DNA of 5,469 nt from Candidatus Parcubacteria bacterium. GTDB taxonomy: Bacteria > Patescibacteriota > Minisyncoccia > Phycocordibacterales > Phycocordibacteraceae. A program made the position numbers and the translations under genes. The notes under the pieces were generated by a model. It worked only from the letters and a program-made list of their open reading frames with translations. It did no database searches and was not told the DNA's origin. The stretch is from positions 1 to 5,469 of the forward strand of contig DAICZX010000060.1 in NCBI GenBank assembly GCA_027310925.1, read 5' to 3'. Below, piece by piece: positions 1 to 4,760 of the stretch (the stretch's first letter is position 1; each line of letters starts with the position of its first letter).

Positions 1-728
1 CCCGAAACCCCGAGCAACCCCGTAAGGCGCACGTGCGAAGCGACTTCCCGGCTCAACTCGCGCAAGATAGCGCCTCTTGCCTCGCGGAGAGATCCAGAAA
101 ATTTCGACTGCTTCACGTATTTTTCGCTCCGTGCATTGTGCGATATATTGGAACGCTTCAAATACGCGCCATAATCCATAAGTGCACCGTACCACTCTCG
201 TGATCTCCCTTTTGGAAGCACTTTTTTCAGCACCTCGGATACCTCGGTATCTTTGATGTTTGAACGTTTCGGAAAAAAGTGATGGAAAATAGCAGTGCGA
301 ATGTTCGTTTCGATGACCGCGGCGTCCTCATTGTAGGCAAACGCTGCTATGGCACGAGCGGTGTACGGCCCAACACCGGGGAGCGATTCAAATTCGATGA
401 TGGTATTAGGGAACCTTCCACTGTATCGCGCGACGATATCTTTCGCCGCCACCTGCAGCATCTTCGCCCGACGGTTGTAACCGAGTCCTTGCCACACCCT
501 CAAGACCTCAGATAGTGGAGCGTCGGCAAGCGCGCGCAACGTGGGAAATTTCTGTATAAATTTTATATAGAACGGTATTACCCGTTCCACTTGCGTCTGC
601 TGTAGCATCACTTCCGAAATAAGTATGCGATACGGATCACGAGTGCGCCGCCATGGCAGGTAATGTCGCCCGTATGCTCGATAATGGCGCCACACCAGCG
701 CTCTAAATTTTGCGGGTGTCATAATCAT
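1..728 (-). CDS. mutY: MutY-like A/G-specific adenine DNA glycosylase, Fe-S cluster-less type, C-terminus cut by window edge
   Basis: This minus-strand frame is open from an ATG at 728 to the window edge, so the C-terminus is missing. A stop (TAA) lies directly before the ATG at 728, and a second in-frame ATG lies at 722; neither has a clear Shine-Dalgarno site. Counting from 722, 240 residues are visible. They form an HhH-GPD glycosylase: SEVMLQQTQVERV (residues 36-48, with Glu37 at the place of the MutY catalytic glutamate), GLGYNRRAKML (79-89), the helix-hairpin-helix LPGVGPYTARAIAAFA (114-129) and AVIETNIRT (135-143). MutY removes adenine opposite 8-oxoguanine in base-excision repair. Two oddities are visible. 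The usual catalytic Asp is Glu138, and there is no cysteine in the visible protein; where the Fe-S ligands should follow ALMDYGAYLK, the chain continues without them. Cluster-less MutY proteins are known in some bacteria. It lies downstream of nth on the same strand. The family is secure; the exact substrate is less so. Confidence 0.88.
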   Translation of the reverse strand, partial: MIMTPAKFRALVWRHYRAYGRHYLPWRRTRDPYRILISEVMLQQTQVERVIPFYIKFIQKFPTLRALADAPLSEVLRVWQGLGYNRRAKMLQVAAKDIVARYSGRFPNTIIEFESLPGVGPYTARAIAAFAYNEDAAVIETNIRTAIFHHFFPKRSNIKDTEVSEVLKKVLPKGRSREWYGALMDYGAYLKRSNISHNARSEKYVKQSKFSGSLREARGAILRELSREVASHVRLTGLLGVS

Positions 729-887
729 TTATGCGAAAAAGTATCTGATCGTACATTATTTTCAGTCGAAAAATACAAAGTTCCAATGAACAATATCTCA
801 AATAAAAATGGCTGAGACAGGTACGATTATTGGCACTCATTCCGTGATAAAACCTCTGCATAGCTAAAGACACGAGCTCGGACAGAA
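729..887 (-). other. Intergenic gap between nth and mutY, no confident element
   Basis: These 159 nt separate the nth stop from the mutY-like start. The half nearer mutY is AT-rich and, read on the minus strand, contains AATAAT (755-760) and GATACT (740-745), either of which could be a -10 box, but neither has a good -35 at normal spacing. The palindrome CGAGCTCG (873-880) lies just after the nth stop but has no following U-tract, so I do not call a terminator. The length suggests that mutY may have its own promoter, which is an inference. Confidence 0.3.
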
Positions 888-1547
888 CTATTTCGACTTC
901 GGCCAGCGGAGCGCGGCGGGCGGCCAGAGTTTGGTGAGCGGGTGCGCTGCGCAATCATGCGGACGAGCTGGGCAGATATGGCGGCCATAATGGACGAGGC
1001 CGTTATTCACGTATTTCCAATCCTTCTTCGAAATGAGTGTCTCCAAATCTTTCGAGATTTTTGTTGGGTCGTTCGCATCGGCGAGATCGAAGCGCCTGAC
1101 GAAACGCTTAACATGCGTGTCAGTCGCGATGCCTTCCCAAATATCGTAGAGCTCGCCAAGAATGACATGCGCTGTCTTATATCCTACACCCGGTAATTGA
1201 ACGAGATCAGTTTCCGTGTGCGGAACGACCCCGCCGTATTGTGCTTCTACTATCCTTGCCGTACCAATGATCGCCCTTGTCTTATTGCGAAAGAATGGGA
1301 TTGAAGAAATCTCTTTTGTAAAAATCGCTGGATTTGCTTTCGCAAAATCTCTTGGCATCGTGTACTTCTTAAAGAGCGTTGTCGTGAGTTTATTCACCGC
1401 TTTATCCGTACATTGCGCCGAAAGAATAACTGCGACGACAAACTGGAATGGCGTTATATACATAAGTTCGCTCTTTGGTGTCGGGTACGTCCTTTTTAAA
1501 TAGGCGATAATTTTCTTTGCCCGCGCTGCACGATTAGCACGATTCAT
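888..1547 (-). CDS. nth: Endonuclease III (DNA glycosylase/AP lyase), Fe-S ligands partly lost
   Basis: This 219-residue HhH-GPD protein is close to the usual endonuclease III length (about 210). It removes oxidised pyrimidines and nicks the abasic site in base-excision repair. Visible signatures are ILSAQCTDKAVNKL (41-54), the helix-hairpin-helix LPGVGYKTAHVIL (118-130) with catalytic Lys124, and ATDTHVKR (141-148) with catalytic Asp143. The Fe-S loop normally reads C-x6-C-x2-C-x5-C. Here only C192-x6-C199 remain, His202 takes the third place, and no fourth cysteine follows in the short tail. The catalytic pair is intact, so activity is likely, but a normal [4Fe-4S] cluster is doubtful. The ATG overlaps the TGA stop of the upstream membrane-protein gene (ATGA, 4 nt), which implies translational coupling and operon membership. 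An AGGAGG site lies 13 nt upstream of the start. Confidence 0.93.
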   Translation of the reverse strand: MNRANRAARAKKIIAYLKRTYPTPKSELMYITPFQFVVAVILSAQCTDKAVNKLTTTLFKKYTMPRDFAKANPAIFTKEISSIPFFRNKTRAIIGTARIVEAQYGGVVPHTETDLVQLPGVGYKTAHVILGELYDIWEGIATDTHVKRFVRRFDLADANDPTKISKDLETLISKKDWKYVNNGLVHYGRHICPARPHDCAAHPLTKLWPPAALRWPKSK

Positions 1548-2707
1548 GATATTTTAGACGCCTCCTCGTGAGGGAAAGCAAAATGGAAAAAGATTTGCAA
1601 AAGCGTACCTACCGAAAAAGAGGTGAGAAGGAACACCGCGAGAAGTCCGACTATCGGCACAAACGCAATGAGCGAGAGCGCGAGCATACCGCACGTACCA
1701 TCCTGCCAAAGCACCGTTTCCCGCCGTATATACCGACGCACGAAGGCACCCCCAAGAAGAATTCCTGCGTACAGAAATGCGAGGAATATGAGAAGTATGT
1801 ATGCAATGAACAATAATAATGCAAGGCCGATACCAATAAACGTCAGAGTAAGCATTATCAGCAGGATCGGCGTGGCAACGAATATCGCAAAACCCAGAAG
1901 TGTGGTCAGTAACATATCGCGCAGTCGACTAGTATATGCATGATCGACCACCATTTCCGCGAGCTTCGGGAAAAGACCGGCGAGGAGACCGGCGAGGAGA
2001 AGGGCTCCGAGGATGCGCGCAAAAACGAAAAATCCTACACTCACTAGCGCAAGAATTCTCGATGTACCAGCGTCAGGAAGATACGAGGCATTTGTATACT
2101 TAATACCGCCAGCTATCGTTACAGATTTTGGTATATTAGCCGGTTCGGGCGCTTCATATGAGAGGGTTCCCTGTATCGTGGTGTCTGCTGCAAACACGAC
2201 TCGACCGCTTGCAGACACATTCACGTTACCTGAGAAATTTCCTGCAAGGGAAACGTTATTGCCGTAAATAATGACGGGGCCTGAGGCACCATTTGTTAAA
2301 TCGGTATTTGCGGCAACGATGAAAACACTTCCACCCGCACGGCCAGCGTCATGTACCGCATAACCAAAGGCGACGATATCGCCTTGAACTGGACCATCGA
2401 CAGTGATACTTCCTGCCGCCGCCCGAAAATTTCCGTCTACGGGAGCACGCGAGTATATCGAGCCACCGAGAAGCAGGTCATCGCCTGTGACTGGTGCCGC
2501 GGTGGTGATAGAACCGCCTACGGCCGAGAAGTCACCCGTGACTGGTGCGACGAGTACGATAGAAGCGCCCGCAGCGTATGCATTCCCTGATGAGGGAGTC
2601 ATTGTAAGGAGTGACTGTCCGATTGAAAAGGTCGATTGTGGACGCGCTGCGAGCACGCTCGCCGGAAGAGTAAAGAAAATAAGTATGGCGAGGAGTGTGC
2701 GGCGCAT
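1544..2707 (-). CDS. Exported 17-residue-repeat (bactofilin-like beta-helix) protein with multi-pass C-terminal membrane domain, function unknown
   Basis: This 387-residue protein starts with a signal peptide (MRRTLLAILIFFTLPASVLA, then Ala21). Residues 47-114 hold four tandem 17-residue repeats built on G-G-S-I-x4-APV-x-GD, for example GGSITTAAPVTGDDLLL (64-80) and GGSIYSRAPVDGNFRAA (81-97). Looser copies of similar character run to about residue 200. Such short Gly/Val/Asp repeats are typical of right-handed beta-helices, including bactofilins (polymer-forming proteins). Residues 216-372 contain about five hydrophobic membrane segments, with a basic stretch (AFVRRYIRRE, 321-330) between two of them. 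The repeats would therefore sit outside the membrane, unlike cytosolic bactofilins. I recognise this layout (exported repeat domain plus membrane domain) as a recurrent uncharacterised bacterial type but cannot give it a function. It lies 9 nt after the VKOR-like gene and overlaps nth by 4 nt. The ATG at 2707 has only a weak upstream purine signal. Confidence 0.85.
   Translation of the reverse strand: MRRTLLAILIFFTLPASVLAARPQSTFSIGQSLLTMTPSSGNAYAAGASIVLVAPVTGDFSAVGGSITTAAPVTGDDLLLGGSIYSRAPVDGNFRAAAGSITVDGPVQGDIVAFGYAVHDAGRAGGSVFIVAANTDLTNGASGPVIIYGNNVSLAGNFSGNVNVSASGRVVFAADTTIQGTLSYEAPEPANIPKSVTIAGGIKYTNASYLPDAGTSRILALVSVGFFVFARILGALLLAGLLAGLFPKLAEMVVDHAYTSRLRDMLLTTLLGFAIFVATPILLIMLTLTFIGIGLALLLFIAYILLIFLAFLYAGILLGGAFVRRYIRRETVLWQDGTCGMLALSLIAFVPIVGLLAVFLLTSFSVGTLLQIFFHFAFPHEEASKIS
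1561..1566 (-). promoter_or_regulatory. Shine-Dalgarno site of nth, unusually far from the start
   Basis: The minus strand reads a perfect AGGAGG inside the last codons of the preceding gene, with 13 nt before the nth ATG at 1547. This is longer than the common 5-9 nt spacing. The start also overlaps the upstream stop codon, so initiation may depend on ribosomes ending the upstream gene as well as on this site. No closer in-frame ATG exists, and the protein alignment supports this start. Confidence 0.55.
1975..1998. repeat. Perfect 12-bp tandem duplication inside the membrane domain
   Basis: GACCGGCGAGGA occurs twice in direct tandem on the plus strand. On the coding (minus) strand it produces the repeated LLAG unit in the first hydrophobic C-terminal segment (residues 237-244). 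As 12 bp is four codons, the frame is kept. It could lengthen or shorten by replication slippage without breaking the gene. Confidence 0.7.
2366..2569 (-). repeat. Four tandem 51-bp coding repeats (17 residues each)
   Basis: This DNA encodes residues 47-114 of the exported repeat protein. The 17-residue period is visible in the protein and, in part, in the DNA: GTGACTGGTGC appears at 2487-2497 and again at 2538-2548, exactly 51 nt apart. The other units have diverged in sequence, which suggests an old internal duplication with one more recently copied or homogenised pair. Confidence 0.75.
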
Positions 2708-2716
2708 GTCGATATA

Positions 2717-3214
2717 TTATGTCGTAGGCGACATCGGGAAGCGCGAAGGCGGCGAAGAAGAAAGTGGAACTGCTGTAGATGATGGGTGCGTCCGTTTTTT
2801 AATAGGCTCAATCAGACTCGCGAGAAAGAGAATGAGGATTGTGATGAAGGCAGACGCAAGGCAATATGTACAGAGTGCGCGAATGAGAAACACCTGAACG
2901 AAGATGAAATAAAATGACGCGAGAACTCCAACTAGGGAGGCAATTTGAAGCACGCGTCGTAAGAGCTGGTCAAAAATAACGATCTCAAGGGCAGCAAGGA
3001 CAAAGATGATGCTGTAAAATAGCACACCGAATTCAGCAATTGGTATGCCGAAGAGGTGTGCATACGGGCTTGCCGCGACAATATTGCAGCCATTGAAATT
3101 TTGGATATTACACAAAAGCGGCGTACCGCTCACTTCGTGTTGGGTAATATATATCGAATCTACAAGTCCACAGAAGGATAGGATTAGAATACCTATGACA
3201 CTTGCGCGTTTCAT
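2717..3214 (-). CDS. Vitamin K epoxide reductase (VKOR) family membrane thiol oxidoreductase
   Basis: This integral membrane protein has 165 residues from the chosen start. Bacterial VKOR homologues re-oxidise a DsbA-like partner and pass electrons to quinone, taking the place of DsbB in disulfide formation outside the cytoplasm. VKOR marks are visible in order: a first membrane helix (5-24) ending in CGLVDSIYITQHEV, a loop cysteine pair C35 and C43 (GTPLLCNIQNFNGC), the conserved serine and following SPYAHLFGIPIAEFG (49-63), further helices at about 63-81, 89-110 and 117-135, and the redox motif CTYC (115-118). The tail is Ser/Pro-rich. The frame extends upstream to an ATG at 3304, but those residues are not VKOR-like and overlap the divergent gene. 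I chose the ATG at 3214, with AGGT at 3221-3224 upstream; the adjacent ATG at 3217 is equally possible. No thioredoxin domain is fused, so a separate DsbA-like partner is expected elsewhere. Confidence 0.88.
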   Translation of the reverse strand: MKRASVIGILILSFCGLVDSIYITQHEVSGTPLLCNIQNFNGCNIVAASPYAHLFGIPIAEFGVLFYSIIFVLAALEIVIFDQLLRRVLQIASLVGVLASFYFIFVQVFLIRALCTYCLASAFITILILFLASLIEPIKKRTHPSSTAVPLSSSPPSRFPMSPTT

Positions 3215-3217
3215 CAT

Positions 3218-3294
3218 GTTACCTAGAATACGCGTCTTCCCACCTGCGCGCAAATGGGTTTCCGTATGTAAATCTGTTAGAATAGGAGATCCGC
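3218..3294. promoter_or_regulatory. Divergent promoter region between VKOR operon and DedA gene
   Basis: These 77 nt separate two genes that start in opposite directions, so both promoters should lie here or slightly inside the genes. On the minus strand, TTGCGC and TATTCT (3225-3230) are 17 nt apart, but this would put the transcript start at the VKOR ATG and leave no leader. On the plus strand, TATGTA (3265-3270) could be a -10 box for the DedA gene without a good -35. The positional argument is strong; the individual boxes are weak. Confidence 0.4.
3284..3289 (+). promoter_or_regulatory. Shine-Dalgarno site of the DedA gene
   Basis: AGGAGA lies 5 nt before the ATG at 3295. It is the best-placed ribosome-binding site in the window and fixes the start of the DedA-family protein. 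Confidence 0.8.
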
Positions 3295-3915
3295 ATGTTC
3301 CCATTCCTCTTCCACCTTATCGATGGCTCGGTCAGCAGTACGGCGCTCCTTTCACTCGCTATTATCCTTTGCACTTTCATCCTTGAAGATCCAACGACAG
3401 TTATCGTTGGCTTGCTCGCGGCTGATCACGTAATCGGAATCCCCATCGCGCTCTCCTCGCTTTACGCGGGCATCGTATTTGGTGATATTGGATTTTATTT
3501 TCTCGGATGGCTCGCGAGTGCCTCGCCTCGTCTTAAACATTACGTTGATCATGATTTTCTCGCCCCCTTTCGCACCTGGCTCGAAACCCGTTATGTACTT
3601 ACCATATTTATGGCTCGATTCATACCGGGCTTACGACTTCCAACTTATACAGCGAGTGGTTTCTTCCGATCACCACTCTCAACCTTCGTGGTAACGGCAA
3701 TTGCTGCAACATCAATCTGGACGACGATCCTCTTTTCCGCTTCTTATTGGTTCGGCGATTTTACGTCGCATTGGATCGGCCCTGTGCGCTGGGGAATCGC
3801 GTGTGTCTTTCTCCTTATACTATTCCTCATTGCTCGACATAATCTCTCAGCATATCGGACAAAGAAGAGCACTTTGAGTGCCGATGCCGACATCCGCACG
3901 CAATCTGAATCCTAA
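3295..3915 (+). CDS. DedA family (SNARE-associated/VTT domain) membrane protein
   Basis: This 206-residue membrane protein matches the usual DedA length of about 200. DedA proteins are membrane transporters or scramblases; some members recycle undecaprenyl phosphate, and others affect membrane potential, phospholipid balance and resistance to cationic compounds. Signatures are the acidic residues of ILEDPTT (29-35), FGDIGFYFLGW (62-72) with its conserved Gly-Asp, and ARFIPGLRLPTYTASGFF (107-124), whose Arg108, Pro111-Gly112 and Arg114 are hallmarks of the family. Hydrophobic segments lie at about 14-30, 35-72, 100-123, 128-150 and 164-181. The tail (182-206) is polar. It is the only gene in its transcript that I can see and converges on the FMN reductase-like gene 53 nt away. 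The family is secure, but the substrate cannot be read from the sequence. Confidence 0.9.
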   Translation: MFPFLFHLIDGSVSSTALLSLAIILCTFILEDPTTVIVGLLAADHVIGIPIALSSLYAGIVFGDIGFYFLGWLASASPRLKHYVDHDFLAPFRTWLETRYVLTIFMARFIPGLRLPTYTASGFFRSPLSTFVVTAIAATSIWTTILFSASYWFGDFTSHWIGPVRWGIACVFLLILFLIARHNLSAYRTKKSTLSADADIRTQSES

Positions 3916-3968
3916 TGATAGATCAGAGAAACTGAGGAAACCCTGTCATACGTTCGTGTTCTGTTGCG

Positions 3969-4502
3969 TTATGATGCACGATCGGAAAGAATCCCAAGCG
4001 CCTTCGTAAGTAACTCACTGGTAGACTCGTTACTGATATTTCCATCGGCGTCGAAAATTTCTTGTGCCGGTCCTAGGTAGAGTTCTGGCTGGCCAATAAC
4101 ATTGGCATTGAGGTGGAGCATGATTTGCCGCAAGTGACTCTGTGCGACAGCAGTACCAATCTTCCCAGGTGAAACACCTGCGATCAAGATTGGTTTTCCT
4201 GCAAAAGAATTTTGTCCATATGGGCGACTGACCCAATCGATCGCATTTTTCAGTACACCAGAAATAGAACGATTATATTCCGGTGTCGCCATAATAATCC
4301 CGTCAGCGGCTGCAATTTTTTCCTTAAGCACTTGAGCCTCTTTAGGAAATGCCGCTTCAGTATCCTGGCTATAGAGTGGGAGATTACCAATTTCCACAAT
4401 TTCGATTTGCATGCCCGACGGTGCGAGTGACTGCAAAACATGCAGTAATGCGGTGTTGAGTGATTCTTTTCTTAAACTTCCCGAAATTGCGATAATATTC
4501 AT
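3969..4502 (-). CDS. NADPH-dependent FMN reductase / quinone reductase-like flavoprotein
   Basis: From the ATG at 4502 this is a 177-residue flavodoxin-fold protein, the usual size for the NADPH-dependent FMN reductase family (ChrR/azoreductase-like). Such cytosolic enzymes bind FMN and reduce flavin, quinones, azo compounds or chromate with NAD(P)H. Beta strand 1 and the FMN phosphate loop are IIAISGSLRKESLN (3-16); the second flavin-contact motif is MATPEYNRSISGVLKNAIDW (71-90), followed by GKPILIAGVSPGKIGT (102-117). An upstream ATG at 4550 would add 16 hydrophobic residues before the beta strand; family length argues against it. No Shine-Dalgarno site precedes 4502, and TATAAT (4504-4509) almost touches the start codon, so the 5' end of the message is uncertain. 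The gene is a lone unit facing DedA and divergent from infC. The physiological substrate is unknown. Confidence 0.9.
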   Translation of the reverse strand: MNIIAISGSLRKESLNTALLHVLQSLAPSGMQIEIVEIGNLPLYSQDTEAAFPKEAQVLKEKIAAADGIIMATPEYNRSISGVLKNAIDWVSRPYGQNSFAGKPILIAGVSPGKIGTAVAQSHLRQIMLHLNANVIGQPELYLGPAQEIFDADGNISNESTSELLTKALGILSDRAS

Positions 4503-4580
4503 GATTATAAAATTAATTATGTATGCTACATATAGTAGTATCCCATTCATACAACGCCTCCATAGTGTGGATAACTAAAC

Positions 4581-4600
4581 AAAAAATCCTCTGCGAGGAT
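4581..4600 (-). terminator. Rho-independent terminator-like hairpin, upstream of the flavoprotein gene
   Basis: Read on the minus strand, a perfect 6-bp stem (ATCCTC/GAGGAT) with a 3-nt loop is followed directly by a run of six Ts. This is compact but has the right form and orientation for intrinsic termination. No minus-strand gene lies upstream of it in the window; the flavoprotein gene starts 78 nt downstream. It may therefore end a very short RNA, act as an attenuator in the flavoprotein leader, or block antisense reading from the infC side. The short stem limits confidence. Confidence 0.55.
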
Positions 4601-4629
4601 CACTGCCAATATTAGTTCCACCACATAGC

Positions 4630-4638
4630 TATTATATA
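4630..4638. promoter_or_regulatory. AT-rich core usable as a -10 box on both strands (flavoprotein and infC promoters)
   Basis: The minus strand carries a perfect TATAAT (plus positions 4631-4636). The plus strand carries overlapping TATTAT (4630-4635) and TATATA (4633-4638). Neither direction has a clear -35 at 17 nt. A plus-strand start here would give infC a leader of about 70 nt, while a minus-strand start would place the 4581-4600 hairpin in the 5' leader of the flavoprotein gene. The position between divergent genes supports a promoter role; the exact boxes are a guess. Confidence 0.4.
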
Positions 4639-4653
4639 TCCGTCAAAACTGTA

Positions 4654-4760
4654 GTTCCTCGGTTCTTCATGGAACCCGTGCCTGGAGATGGACATCTCTC
4701 TCCCCAGAGAGGTCGACATGTGCGATTCTTTTTTTTGTGCTATATTACCTGCACCTCCAG
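4654..4760 (+). promoter_or_regulatory. Structured infC leader with competing hairpins that include the ribosome-binding site
   Basis: Several inverted repeats are visible. GGTTC (4661-4665) and GTTCC (4654-4658) compete for the same GGAACC (4671-4676). GAGAT (4685-4689) pairs with ATCTC (4694-4698). CTCTCT (4696-4701) pairs with AGAGAG (4706-4711) over a CCCC loop and can be extended by GAC/GTC. The last two stems share 4696-4698, so they exclude each other. The second one contains the GAGAGG Shine-Dalgarno site (4707-4712) of the ATG at 4718. ACCTC at 4753-4757, in the coding region, also complements GAGGT (4709-4713). infC operons are known to be controlled through their leaders (L20 or IF-3), so translational control here is plausible but inferred. 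Confidence 0.45.

Noticed and set aside
279..515. Plus-strand open frame of 78 codons opposite the mutY-like gene
   Set aside because: It lies opposite a clearly conserved glycosylase core and has no recognisable protein features or ribosome-binding site.
703..954. Minus-strand open frame of 83 codons spanning the nth-mutY gap
   Set aside because: It overlaps the end of nth in another frame, has no recognisable domain, and about two thirds of it is AT-rich intergenic DNA.
1544..1546. Alternative genetic code with UGA as glycine
   Set aside because: The membrane-protein gene ends naturally at TGA exactly where nth starts, and no recognised gene has an internal in-frame TGA. The standard code fits.
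2366..2569. CRISPR-like or satellite repeat array
   Set aside because: The 51-bp period is coding, the units have diverged, and there are no spacers. It reflects 17-residue protein repeats.
2403..2897. Plus-strand open frame of 164 codons
   Set aside because: It is antisense to the exported repeat protein and the VKOR gene. Its Pro/Ser-rich periodicity mirrors the 51-bp repeats of the real gene.
3215..3304. N-terminal extension of the VKOR-like protein from an ATG at 3304
   Set aside because: The 29 extra residues are polar, not VKOR-like, and overlap the start of the divergent DedA gene. The ATG at 3214 or 3217 leads directly into the first membrane helix and has AGGT upstream.
3916..3968. 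Possible shared terminator between the convergent DedA and flavoprotein genes
   Set aside because: CATACG and CGTTATG can form only a bulged 6-bp stem with a 14-nt loop and no U-tract on either strand. It is too weak to call.
4503..4550. N-terminal extension of the flavoprotein from an ATG at 4550
   Set aside because: It adds a hydrophobic stretch in front of the flavodoxin beta strand 1. Members of the family begin at this strand, and the extension is AT-rich promoter-like DNA.
4696..4736. Intrinsic terminator formed by CTCTCT/AGAGAG and the T8 run on the plus strand
   Set aside because: The T run begins 17 nt after the stem, so it is not a canonical terminator. The stem is better explained as covering the infC ribosome-binding site.
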